Of a DNA stretch of 64,000 bases, positions 1 to 11,400 are shown piece after piece; the first letter of the stretch is position 1; each line of letters starts with the position of its first letter. The notes below the pieces were generated by a model. That model did not search any database and was not told the origin of the DNA. It saw only the letters and a list, made by a program, of their open reading frames with translations. Both the position numbers and the translations under genes were made by a program. Origin of the DNA: Formicarius rufipectus (lineage: Eukaryota; Chordata; Aves; Passeriformes; Formicariidae); assembly GCA_013399695.1 (NCBI GenBank), contig VXAU01004370.1, positions 1 to 64,000 on the forward strand, read 5' to 3'.

Positions 1-1797
1 AAGCCTCAAGTACTGAACAAGAGATTCTAGCGATATAAATTCCAAACACATTAGAGGAAACTGACCAAAAAAATTGCTTCAGGAGTCGTTACAAAAACAA
101 AGCCATCTTTACCCAAGATTGTCTGAGTTTCACTGCATCTTAGCTGATAACACTTTGAAGTTAATATGGTTAAATTACATAAATTAAACTGGATTCTATA
201 CTGCCTCGCACACTAACAATACTGTCAAGCAAGCAGACTAAGTTTTAACAATGTAAGCATCTGTACATACAAAACACACATCATAGACATGTGAGTGCAT
301 GTGGTGTTTTCCAGGTAATTTTCTTCAGGATATTGAACAATAACCAAAACCAGCAATTGGTTGTTCAAATTTTTAATCACAGTTTCAGAAGAGCAGAAAA
401 CTTTTTTGACAAAAGGAAAGTTGATTTTATAAACAACAAAAAAATTTGTAAATAGAAAAAAATATAGTAAGATCAAAATGGTATGTTAAAAGAAATATGT
501 TAAAATGCACTATTTACCTGAATTTTAATATTTCAGCAATACCATCCATATAAATATCTACAAACAGGCACATAATTTGACTTGTCATCAGGCTAAAACC
601 AAATAGCTATAATTTTTCACACAGCTAAAAAAACTCTGTTGACCTAATCAAACTGAGATGCAGCTCAAAAATAACAGCGCAAAAAAAAAATTAGAGACTG
701 CCACCTAGTGCCTATGTTAAGCATCGCCTAAGTACAAACATTTCAACTTCAGACTACACTTCAAAATATTACTTCTTATGCAACTAGACTGGCTTTTGCT
801 CTCATGAGAACATACATTTCTAAACTATGCATCTAAAAGCCCTTCACATAGAAAAGACAGTATAAATAACACAAATAGAAACAACTTGCTCAAAAAAAAA
901 AAATCAGAAAACATAAATCAAGTTTTGGGAAATCTGGAATAAAAACTCTGAAGTCTTTATTAAAAAAAAAAAATTACAACATCAATACAAATGCTCATTT
1001 TCTTTTAGGCTACACTTAAGGCTTATACAATCACCTTTATTGTAAAGTAGCAAATTTTATGAAGGAAATTAATTCTATTCCATTTTTTATGCCTATGACA
1101 GAAAGGCAAACTAAAAATCCTATGTATTAGCAACTTCTTAGTATTGATCTGAACAGAAAAGCAAGGAAGATCGATCTAAAACTTCTTAATAATCTGATTA
1201 GTTTTCCTCTCTAAGATTTATTCTCCAAGATTCTTTGAAGGGAAGAAAGTAACACATTTTATTCAGGGATCCTTTTGGCTAAGTTTAGCAGGAAAATAAG
1301 GAAAGTTTCTACTGCTAAAAAATAAAAACAAACAAAACCCAAAATGAACAAAAAAACCCCCAAAACTCCCAAGCAAAACAAAACCACCACAAAACCATCA
1401 AAGTTTTGTTTCCATATCAGAGTCTATCAAAAGCTAGAAGCCAAGTCAATCAGCCTCAGAAATTCTAAAACAACATTCAAATAGATGTTAGATAAAAGAA
1501 CAAAACTATAAGGTAAGGCTACACCTCTGTCCTTTACTAACCTGAATATGCCTAAGTGGTGCTATTATCAAACTGTTGTGTCTGAAGGAAGCAATGATGA
1601 CAGTTAGTGACTGGTGGCAAAGCTTAAAGATCCCCTCCACATCTTTGCTTTGGCTAGTTTAGATCAAAACTTCTATTTTACAGTGGAAGAAGTCATTAGT
1701 AGTTCAAAAGGCACTGAAAGGCCACAAAATGAAGCACACACATAAATGGAGGAACATTTTTTAAGGGCATCAACACCTTTCTCTTAAATCAACTTAC
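1..1797 (-). other. TAPT1 intron 3 (partial)
   Basis: AT-rich intron sequence with no exon that I can recognise. It has several A runs (for example 890-903 and 960-973) and an A/C-rich low-complexity patch at 1318-1400. A strong CTCF-like site lies at 698-711. The 83-codon open frame at 225-476 is low-complexity and has no splice support. Confidence 0.8.
698..711 (-). promoter_or_regulatory. CTCF-like binding site
   Basis: The minus strand reads GCACTAGGTGGCAG, which fits the CTCF core (CCACTAGGTGGCAG) at all but the first position. It lies in TAPT1 intron 3. Motif match only. Confidence 0.5.
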
Positions 1798-1916
1798 CGT
1801 AAGCCATAGCAGGGCAAAGTGATGAACCGGAACATTGCCAGAAAAACTCTCAAAGGAAGCAGGGTGAATACATATAGAAAAGCATCCAGGCACAAAAAGA
1901 TTCCAAAAAACATCAA
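1798..1916 (-). CDS. TAPT1: TAPT1 exon 3 (membrane segment)
   Basis: A 119-base exon of 39 codons plus two bases. It reads LMFFGIFLCLDAFLYVF, then TLLPLRVFLAMFR and FITLPCYGL. This is the first strongly hydrophobic block of TAPT1, enough for one or two membrane helices around the Pro-Leu-Arg turn. The acceptor is CTGTAATTTAG and the donor is TTACG followed by GTAAGT. It ends in phase 2, so the next exon (outside the window) should begin by completing an Arg codon. Confidence 0.95.
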
Positions 1917-4900
1917 CTAAATTACAGAAACAAAACAGAAGTATGTTAGTAGTTTATAAAGAATTATTTTATGAAAATACATTTATTAAGACTAATTCAC
2001 CAAATAAGCATAATGCTCTCACTTGCTCAATCAGCTGAACTGCAACAAAAATTAACATGCTATGCACTTTGAAGACTATTCAGCAAAAATTCTGCACCAC
2101 AAGGTCCAAGCAGCAAAGGTTTCTACAGACTTTCACAGCTCACCAAACTCAGCCTTTATTTAATAAATGAACTGCAGTTGTATATAACTAACTCGTTTCC
2201 CAATGGTGACTTTTCTCTAAGGTTACAGAAGTTGATGTTTTAACCTTAGGGGAAAAAACACAGAGCTGTGTGTAAAAGTGCACAGTTAGTTTCTGCCTAC
2301 TTATTTTTCAGTATTATCCCCAACCCCCAATTTTTTTATTACCTTGCAAATTTTCTATTGCATAGCTAATTACAGCTGTGATAGATCTCTTTCAGGAATA
2401 CCCACCTTTTTCATATAAAAATACAAAACATGAAGAGGTAAACTTTCAGTTGCCCTCAGTTTAAATGCTTTATCCTTAAATTTACAGAAACAGTTGAAGA
2501 CATTTCATTACAGCCCCAAGCCAAGAAACTACAATAATTAAACTAGACCTGAAGTCTACAGTTTGAAAGCTCTTACATTCCAGACTCTCCCCACATGACA
2601 TTCCTTCTTTATCTGCTCTTTGATAATTCTATGAGTCTACCTGAATGGGATTCTAGGCATACGCTTTTAACATTTCTGTCAGACCAAGAGCAAGTATTTT
2701 TTTCTTCAAGAACAATCGTAAAAGAGCAAGTTTAACTAGCTACACAACTAAAACTAGCAACATCTAAGCAGGCCTAGATATCCATGACAGATATGCATTT
2801 ACATGTGAAAGCTGTATGCACTGCTGATGGGAAAGGAAGACACTGGGGGAGTAGCAGTGTGCGTAAACCAAAGTACAAGTGAATTACTTTTATCTCCCCA
2901 AATACCTTCTTTTTTAGCTTGTGCAACAGCCAGTTCAGTGTCTGAGGAGCTGTGATGTGTAGTTTTCCCTCATTCTTACTCCTCATGCACCCTTGTAACT
3001 TTGAAAGCAATCCTACGGGCTACACTCCAGTATCTCTGTCCATAAGCTACATAAGATGACTGGCCTGGGCACAACAGCACTGCCATCACCCTTGAGCAGT
3101 TGCTTTCCCTTATAGTATTATTTCAACCAATTCTGCAGTGGCAGAATACTTCAATACCATCATGATATTAATTAAGGTCTTTTCCCAGATACTCATTCAC
3201 CTCTGGTACCATTTTTTAAAATTTGAGCACAGAGTTATCATTCAAAGTTATCAGGAGCAGGATTACATGAACAACGGGTAAATTTATGCACTGCATTAAT
3301 ATGTTATTAAGCTACTTATTTCTTTGCTAACTTTTAAACCAGGTGCTGAATTTTCAAGCACTGAGGATGACTGGAGCTGAAAATTTATCTTTTTTTAACT
3401 GCTTAATGTAAGCAAAATAGCAAGATAGCCTGTCATCTTGCCTCTGTTCTTTGAGGATATCTTTATAATCTTTGAAAGAACACTGCATTTTCTTTTTGAT
3501 TTCAAGAGATGACTTCTCTGCCTGAGCATAATGATGGTTTTTCACATTCTGTAAGCCTGTGTTAATATTTGGAATTGTTGTTTAATGTCCTCTTTTTCCT
3601 AAATTTTTTACCTACAATGCACTTGCACATTTACATGCACCCACCAAAATATAATCAGTATTGAACCTTCCAATCCTTTCTGTAAACACTATTTTTGCTG
3701 TTACATTCCAGATACTGAGGAATTAACAGAAAAGCTTATAGAGCTTTTCCATCATCATGACTAAGCAAAAGAGTAGTTTAATTTTGAGATCAACTGACAA
3801 TTGTTCCCTTAAGATGGCAGGAATAGAGACCACCTTTTTCTTTAGTACAAATACCACATTACAAGGAGAAGTTTCAACTCAAATTGCACAAAAAGCTTGA
3901 GTGGAAGTAGCACTTATATTGTAACTTATCTAATTTTCCCAAATGAAAAAGGGTACTTGGAACAACGACAGAAAGATTATCCTTTTAATAACACACCCTG
4001 CTCTAAAACTATGGCCAAGTAATAAGTGCATGTTAAATAATATCTCCTGATAGTAGGCTCTGATAAATTTATTCCAGTTTATTCTCACTCTACTTGATTA
4101 CAATTTTCATTCTTATTCTGTCATTATTCAATTAGGTAGGAAAAAAGAAAGCTTTTAAGAAAACTCTTCTGCTCCTTTCCTAGTGTCTCACATGCTTTAT
4201 TTCAAGTAAGCAGATTTTTGTATCACATAGGTACGTGGCTCCTGCAACAGGTGATGATCTGTACACTATTTAGCTTGCTTTCTAGATGCTCATGAGATTT
4301 CTTTTAATGAGTAAGATTCAATTTGATATAGCTGGTACATGTACTAACCTTGACTAAGCCAAAGCAAAAAAATTAACAAATTTATTTCTTAATCTTACTG
4401 TAAAAACATAACTATCACTTTTTAAAGCTACTTGTTTTCAGTTTCATAATATTTCATATTCAAAGTACAGACTAAAGTTTGATTTACCATGCAAACCTCA
4501 TCAATTTCAGTATAGTAGCAATTTATAAAAAGACTGCTAGTTATTACTCATTCCTACACATTTAAAGTTTTATTGGAAATCTGTGGTGATAATCCTTTAG
4601 AATAATTTCTGTGCTTTGGAGACAACACATAATAATATATATTTTTATTATTGTATTTATAATAATAATAATGTCATTTACTATTATATTATGGAAATTA
4701 TAACACAAAATAACGTAATTACAATGGCTATGATGTAGAATTGCTATATTGTTCAACTGAGTTGAATAGGCGGACAATAGGCGGACTATTTGACCCCAAA
4801 CTGGAATGAGTAAATAGTGAGGATGTGAAGATACCATCCGCAGAGAGGTTCCAAGACCATTTGCCTCTGACCCTGAGCAACCTACTCTAGGTGTAACAGC

Positions 4901-7900
4901 TTTAAGCAGGAGTGCAGATTACATAATCCCCAGCGGTCTGTCCCAATCTCATTCATCCTGTGATTTTCCGCAGTAACTGACTGGAAATTTACCTTTCTAA
5001 AACCAAGTCTCACCATGGTCTAAGGATGAATTTAATGATACTGAAGGAAGAACCAGAGTGGTTCAGAAAGGGAATCTCACTCTCCCTTGCTCCTCCACTG
5101 CCCTTTAATGTTTCTACCCTAATCCCAAACTATAGGGCTCCCCTTCTGTCCTTGTGCAGGCTTGATTCTCAAGAATATTGACTGAGCAAATCAGCTTGCT
5201 ATTCACAGCAAGAAAAGTGAAGCGTTCACTGCTCAATTATGAGCTTGGAACAGTCCAACAAGCACTACAGCTCATGCAAAACAGGCAGCATGCATAAAGC
5301 CGGAGACTGAAGTAGGAGGAAGAGTGAAACAAGTCTCTTCCTTCAATGTAAGTTAAATTGATTTAGTCCTATTTATAACTTCATCCGCAGAGATTCTGGG
5401 AATTTTAGCAATCTTAATTCTAATTGTTATCATTACATTGCAGTCTAGCCAAACCTGATTACCAATCTTGCCTTACTCGCCATCCTTGAGCATACTGCTG
5501 CTGCCTCCCAAATCAACATGGTTAAGCCAAAATAAAACTCTCCTCTACCTTACAGCACTGGAAATGGCTCACTGCAGGGCCAGAATGATATCTAAGCTGA
5601 CATAAAGGAGATGGCTGGAATCCCTCAGGAAGGGCAACAGCACTGGGATAGAGAGGGAAGATGTGGTGAACAGTAGCAAGAAGCAAAAAAGAAGACTGCA
5701 AAATTAAGTAAAAAACCTCAGACAAACTCATCTATCACGGTATTTCTGTAAGACTGAAATCTTCCCATCCTCAAAGCATTAAAGACTGGGAAAAAAAATT
5801 TTTTTTTTTAAAATGTAAAATTACATTTTGTTATAAAGAGTTTCCTTTTACTTGACTATTCCTTTAAGGATCAGTGACATTTTTAAATTTGAATTAATTT
5901 GTCATCATCTGGACTTCTCTGTCCCTGCTATTAACATGAGTTACAAACAGCAACAAACAAACATAGGCAAAAAAACCCAAAACAAAACAAAATGCAATTA
6001 AGTTACTAGAACAGAAAAATAATCACAGATGTTTACAACTTTTTTTTTTAGTAGAGGTGTTTTAAAAATATTTATTTCCTTAAATACTTGAATGCAACAA
6101 AGTTAATCTCTAAGCTGAATCAAACATTAAAGTATACCTCACCTTTTCCAGTTCTTTCGGTATCCGCATGCACGTGTACACTCTCTCTCTCCGCTCTGTG
6201 TATTTTGCTTCATTGTGTTCAAGAAAGTAACCTCTTGTTAGCTCAGCACTGATGAATCTCAGCAATGAAAGATCTATTCAGAAACACACAGAAGCAGAAG
6301 ACTCTTCAGGCATGACCTCCAAATCCAAAGGCTGAGAAGCCACTATGCTTTTGTCACTTGTCACTTGCTACATGTTTCATTTACAGTCTCTAACCCAGAA
6401 GGTTTCTGCTGATGGTTAAATAACTGTACAGAAGGAGCTATATGAGAAGCAAGTCCTGTGCTCTCCCCTTCATTTCCCTGTTGCTTCCTGACAAGCAAAA
6501 CAAGCTACTTTTCCCAGCCAATCTTTTCACTCAGACATACCACTTCTCCAAAACACTACTCAAAGCTGCTACACCGAATGCAGTATACTGAGTGAATCTA
6601 ATCCTCAATGTATTGACAGTTCTCCTAAATTTACTAAACTCCATTTCTGACTTCTCTTTCAGCAACATTAGCAACTTCTTCATTATAAAGAACAACTTTC
6701 TGTAAGATCAAATAGTAAAAGCACACTGAACATTTAGAGATCAGAACAGTCTTTCACAACCAAAAAGCAATCAGGCACTCACAGGTTTTCTGTGTTTAAG
6801 TGGCTGTAGGTAAATAAGATGATGGCTGACCTGTGTTTAGCCAACTCATATGTCTTTGAAAAAAGAGTTTGCACAGTCATGCTGCAAAATGAATAACACA
6901 TGAAATTAGAAATAACATGAAATCATCATTATGAAACTCAGGCTGTTGGGACAAAGGGGTTGAGCTTAAGCTTTGACACTCACTGAAGGAGGTCAGACAT
7001 TATCACTTCCTTGTAACTCTTCAAAAGTGACAGAACACTACAATGAAGTTCAACAACACTGGTTACTGGCATTTAAAACCAGAAGAATTCTCAGTGTTCA
7101 CACAACATCTAAAAGAGGTAAATCACTTATCTAGACAAACAGGTGAAAAGCTACAGAGTACCTACCACGACACAAGTACATCTACACAAATAGTGAATTC
7201 AGATTTTAAGCGAATTCTTAGTGACCTTGCATGGTACAATGCTCCATATTTTTCAAGGGAGGAAGTAACAGTACTAGTAAACAAGCCTAGGTAACAGCTG
7301 TTAGGAGAGGAATGCAAGTATGGACACTATGCATGAAGAGGTCACCCAAAACTATCTGAAGCAATGCCTTCTCAATAGTCATCACACAGAAGATGAAGAC
7401 CATGAACAGTAGCCAGAAAATTACAAAGTGTTCTAAAGCAAAGAAGGAGTCAGCTTAAACCAATATAAAGGAAGAAAAAGAGACACGGTGTGCTTATAAC
7501 CCACACTGCCTTGGGGGAACACACACATACCTACTGAGTATGATTACATGTGGGGGTATTATAAACAAGCATTTTGAAGTTTGTGGGGGTGTAATAATGT
7601 CCTTTTTATGTCCACTATTGTGATTTATCATGTTGCTCATACTGATCACAGCTATATAACTCACTTAATTGTCAATTATGTATTGTTAAGAAATCATGAT
7701 TTTCTTCAAACCAAGTGAACTGACTAATTTTCCTCCATGTGAGCTTGTCTGGATAGTGACTTTCATGATTTATATATTTCTGATCTACTTCTACTAGGAA
7801 GGCCAAAACTACCCTAAGCCTTAAAAATATTTATTTTAAAACAAACCAATATGTAGTCTAATGAGTAGTAAAAAACTAACACTTAAGTGTAAAGTTCATT

Positions 7901-10900
7901 TTGTGGAATTAGGCAGAAATTCGTACCACTTAATCACTGTACAGATATCTTGTGAGCACTATCACTTGTAATTCTTTTGGTTTTGCCAGGTCTTCCTTGT
8001 TTAAAAACATGAAAGTATAGAGATAACTTTAGGTATAAACATACTGAGTAACTACTCTGTAAACTATTCAAGTATATCTTCTTCCACCTCAAATAACTGA
8101 CTTTCTCTAACTTAAAGATAATACAATCTCAAGAAGCTGAAGTTTCTTGCACAGTAAATATATGCATATAGGTAACCACCATGGAGTAACTTATAGGTCC
8201 CTGTCAGCTTGAGATATTCAGTTTTAGCTAACGAGCCATTTTCCCCCACTCCTTGTTACCTCATACAAACTACTGCACAGGCCTATTGCTGAAAAACAAA
8301 TGATTTTAAGTTTTCACCATGTGGCTAGACTTTCAAGCCCTAGATATTAAGGAATAATCACTTCTCATGACTGAAGTTGATCAGTACACAAGCTCCAGAC
8401 AGTAACTGCAAAATAATCTCCCCAGTGACATGGAGATTGCACTGGAACACAGTCGCTCAGCCACTCCCTTTCTGAGCACTTACTGCCACCCAGCATCAGC
8501 CCTAGCTCTGTGCCAGCTGTTAAAAAGATTAGTGGCTGACACTAGGAAAAACAAAGTAACCAAAAGAACAGCACGAGACATCAAGGTAGGACAAAGCAAT
8601 AAATCATTTGAAAAACGGCTTAATTCTGCTATCAAAGCATCAGGCAACATTTGCTTTTAAAAGTTAACACTCTAACTCCTTCAAATTTCCCTCTTTTGCA
8701 GTCAGAAAATTTTAGACTGTGGCCCAGGTTTAATCGGTTCAGGTAACACACTCTTAATGCTTACAGCATGCTGATTTATCTCCCCACTTCAGGACAGGAA
8801 AGCATAAGTATCTTCAAAATACATAAAAGGCCACAAATTTCTTCTAGGTAAGAAGATAATGATTTACCATATTTCAATACGTAGCAACACAAAGGATAAC
8901 CATTAACCAGAAACTGAGAGGAAAAGTTGTGCAAGCATGAAATGCACTGTGCTTCAATAAGTTTCTATGATATAATCGTAATTTTAATCCTATATGCAAC
9001 AATTCCAGGCACTCCCGTCAATCCTGAATACACACTTCTTTCACAAGCATGCCAATCAATCAATGAAGAAAAAGTGTCTTTTAAAAAGTAGTTCCTTCAC
9101 TTCTAAACAACTTCTTTTTACAGTACTAGTCCTGCTTCATCATTGTGAAAAAAATCCTACTTCTGTTATTTAATATATTTCGACTCTTAGAGGAGTCACG
9201 ATTTTTAGCTCCTTTATCAAGAAGCCTATTCAACTAATGTTTTCCTGCCTTGAAAAGTCACATAGCACCAATAATTTTTAAATTTAAAATCAATTGCTAG
9301 AACATACGTAATTTTTTCACTGCCTGCAGTAACAACTCCTTTATAAAGTTATCCATCTGTCTTTCAGGCACATCACTATATATCTTGATAACTTTTTGTT
9401 CACCTCAAAGCAATTCATAATACTACAATCAAGCCAACTCCATTATAACTATGGAAATTACATCACCATTAAATTCCGTAGTGTTCATCAACACCACAGA
9501 ACTGCAGTCAATGATGCTGCATGTCCTATGATGTAACATGTCAGAAACAGACACATCACCCATCAAATTTAGAAGGAAAGTATTCAATTGCTGGCAGGTT
9601 ATTTTAATAAATCCTAATTCCATTTTTTTTTTTTTTTGCATTTGCTAAGACTTGCATTATCACATTCAAGCAAAAGAGGGAGAAAGCCTGGAAAGCGGAA
9701 CACTTCAAGCACTTCCCAGATTTTCAGCAAGCCAATCAATTAAGAATACAGTACTAATAAAGCTATTTATAACATTACCAACAGTAAATCAACCCTGACA
9801 CACCAACTGATCATTTTTACGACAGCAGGGCTATTTTCAAAAATTACTTGGTAGATACATGAAAAAACCAGTTCAACTGTGAACGTAAATACAGCTGCAG
9901 ATTGATAGCAAAAGCCATGACTTTTTCCCTTTCACACCCCTTATAAATTTTCAGTTAGTCAGCTACACTTCGGTTAATATGACTAATAATCGGCGTACAA
10001 CTTCAAAGCTCCAACAGCACTGCTTCTGTCAGTAGTAGAGGCAAAGACCGCTGCACTCACAGCTGCGTGCACGTACCAAGAACCGGTAAGACCATGAATT
10101 GTTTCTCGTACTTCAGCAAGAAAGATAAACTAGCCCGCAGCATCGGGGCTGTACTCCTGTCACACACGCTCCCCGGCCGGTATGGAGCCCCCAGCCCAAG
10201 TTCCACCTCCGCAGCACAACACGCTTCCACGGATGACGCCCGTGGTGCTCACAAACCTCCTGGCCATCACCACCAGTTGACAAGCTGCCTGTGTGGACCC
10301 CACCGCCGCCGCTCCCCTTCCCCGACACGGCCGGGGCACAGCCGGCCACGCCGAGGGGCTTCCCCGCACCGACCGGGCGAGTTCGTGGGCCGAACCCACG
10401 GGGAGGGGGAGAGGGGAAGTTCCCCACGATCCGCCCGCCGCTCTCCGGGGCCGCCCGGTCCCGGCGCACTTTCCGAAGTCACTCGACCAAGTTCGCACAG
10501 GCGGCGGCGGCGCTCTCAGGCTGCCCCCCCTTAGCCCCCTCAGGCTGCACCCTCCCGGCCCCCTCAGGCTGCCCTCCCCGGGCCCTGGGACGGCGCTGCA
10601 AGGAGCCGGCGCCGCCTGCCCCGGACAACACCGCCATGACCACGCCGGTGGCCCACGGGGGCTACCCCGGCGGGCGGGTCCGCACTGCAGCTCGCAGGCC
10701 GCCCCGCTGCCACCGATTCTCACCCGAGAGGCTCCGCTTCTTCTTCCTGCCCCGGTCGCTCTCGTAGAAACCCAGCGTCTCCGTTCGATGCTGCGGAGNN
10801 NNNNNNNNNNNNNNNNNNNNNNNNNNNNNNNNNNNNNNNNNNNNNNNNNNNNNNNNNNNNNNNNNNNNNNNNNNNNNNNNNNNNNNNNNNNNNNNNNNNN

Positions 10901-10979
10901 NNNNNNNNNNNNNNNNNNNNNNNNNNNNNNNNNNNNNNNNNNNNNNGGTGAGGGGGGGGCGGGCCCCGCGCGCCGCCAT
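1798..10979 (-). CDS. TAPT1: TAPT1, 5' part of the gene (exons 1-3)
   Basis: Partial gene on the minus strand, made of exon 1 (10979-10724, with an N gap), exon 2 (6273-6143) and exon 3 (1916-1798). The gene continues past the left edge. TAPT1 is a multi-pass membrane protein of the ER/ciliary base. It is the relative of yeast Emp65, and human mutations cause a lethal skeletal ciliopathy (known for the family). The three exons join in frame: exon 1 ends in phase 1, exon 2 starts with the two remaining bases of an Asp codon and ends in phase 0, and exon 3 ends in phase 2. All visible splice sites are GT-AG. Together they encode roughly the first 168 residues, from the acidic/basic N-terminus to the first membrane segments. 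No exon 4 was found in 1-1797. Confidence 0.93.
1917..6142 (-). other. TAPT1 intron 2
   Basis: AT-rich, with no coding exon, interspersed repeat or RNA gene recognised. Low-complexity patches are an ATA/TTA-rich stretch at about 4631-4690, an A-then-T run at 5789-5812 and a CAAAA-type patch at 5945-5995. Open frames here (such as 2774-3010 and 5522-5731) lack flanking splice sites and family resemblance. Confidence 0.8.
6143..6273 (-). CDS. TAPT1: TAPT1 exon 2
   Basis: A 131-base exon: two bases completing the Asp codon from exon 1, then 43 codons. It reads LSLLRFISAELTRGYFLEH followed by NEAKYTERRERVYTCMRIP and KELEK, which matches the TAPT1 segment just before the first membrane helix. The acceptor is TTCTGAATAG; the donor is GAAAAG followed by GTGAGG. 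It ends in phase 0. No stop or frame break is seen. Confidence 0.95.
6274..10723 (-). other. TAPT1 intron 1
   Basis: About 4.4 kb between exons 1 and 2. The proximal 650 bases (about 10070-10723) are GC- and CpG-rich and belong to the promoter island; the remainder is AT-rich. The open frames at 7043-7294 and 8430-8660 on the plus strand look like chance. A T run lies near 9625-9638. Confidence 0.8.
10513..10582. repeat. short GC-rich minisatellite, about 3 units
   Basis: Three copies of CTCAGGCTGC followed by C-rich spacers start near 10515, 10539 and 10563, a period of about 24 bases, within intron 1. They account for the repetitive open frames on both strands here. Confidence 0.7.
10724..10979 (-). 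CDS. TAPT1: TAPT1 exon 1, with start codon and N gap
   Basis: The proposed start ATG is at 10979-10977 in good context (A at -3, G at +4). An in-frame TGA lies 21 bases upstream (11000-10998), and no other in-frame ATG occurs between that stop and the gap. Eleven codons (MAARGARPPLT) precede the 148-N gap. After it the frame reads PQHRTETLGFYESDRGRKKK, of which TETLGFYESDR is the conserved TAPT1 N-terminal block. The exon ends at a GTGAGA donor (CTCTCGG then GTGAGA) in phase 1. From ATG to donor is 256 bases, 85 codons plus one, so the gap length as given keeps the frame. About 49 residues are hidden in the gap. The low-complexity, Ala/Arg/Gly/Pro-rich start is usual for this exon. Confidence 0.88.
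10799..10946. other. assembly gap (148 N)
   Basis: A run of 148 unknown bases in the GC-rich part of exon 1, flanked by G- and C-runs. Such gaps are common at avian GC-rich first exons. The length keeps the reading frame but may still be an estimate. Confidence 0.98.
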
Positions 10980-10983
10980 GTTG
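10972..10983 (-). promoter_or_regulatory. YY1-type site on the start codon
   Basis: The minus strand reads CAACATGGCGGC, a close match to the YY1 consensus (CAANATGGCGGC), and its ATG is the proposed TAPT1 start codon. YY1 sites just downstream of the transcription start and at the initiator ATG are known in many CpG-island genes. This suggests a short 5' UTR. Confidence 0.55.
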
Positions 10984-11166
10984 GCGCTATTAACTCCTCA
11001 CGGGCCCTTCGCCCCGGGCAATCCCCCGCTCTGTGGAGCCCGCACGGCGCTCAGAACGCAAAGGTTGGCGCTGGGGGACACACCCAGCGGGCCCGGGGAT
11101 TCTGTGCGTTAAACGTGTGTGATGGGCGCGGTTTAAACCCCCGTCCGCGATCGGCGCTTGGGAGAC

Positions 11167-11184
11167 CGCAGTTTGCGAACTGCG
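11167..11184. repeat. small perfect hairpin in CpG island
   Basis: CGCAGTT and AACTGCG form a 7-bp stem around TGCG, about 190 bases upstream of the start codon. It may be a paired factor site or chance in GC-rich DNA. Confidence 0.4.
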
Positions 11185-11400
11185 ATTAGTCCACCTTGAG
11201 CCGCGCAAATAGAAGACCTTGTTCAAAAACGGAAAAGCGGGCGGTGAATTATTAACCCTAAAGCCAACAGGGTCTGGGTGAACCGCGGGGCACGGACTGA
11301 ACTGGAGGTCGGGGCCTGGAGCCCCAGCAGCCCCGAAACAAGGTCCGAAAGCCGCGGCTCGGGCTGGAGGCACTGTGCGATGCTGGTAGCGCGGTGCTGG

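Larger units (their letters stand above)
10070..11400. promoter_or_regulatory. CpG island / TAPT1 promoter
   Basis: The sequence changes sharply from AT-rich to GC-rich with frequent CpG at about 10.07 kb and declines by about 11.4 kb. It covers the start of intron 1, exon 1, and about 400 bases upstream of the start codon. It has a GC box-like GGGGGCGGGCC near 10956 and no convincing TATA box for TAPT1, as expected of a housekeeping CpG promoter. Such islands often fire in both directions, so an antisense transcript to the right is possible; I see no clear exon for one. Confidence 0.88.

Noticed and set aside
7043..7294. 83-codon plus-strand frame in TAPT1 intron 1 as a nested gene
   Set aside because: Protein-like to the eye but no family match, no promoter features and no flanking splice sites.
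10160..10723. 187-codon minus frame in intron 1
   Set aside because: Low-complexity Gly/Pro/Arg frame lying past the TAPT1 exon 1 donor and created by the GC-rich minisatellite.
10293..11189. 298-codon plus-strand open frame across the TAPT1 promoter
   Set aside because: It passes through the N gap and is open because the island is GC-rich; it is antisense to TAPT1 exon 1.
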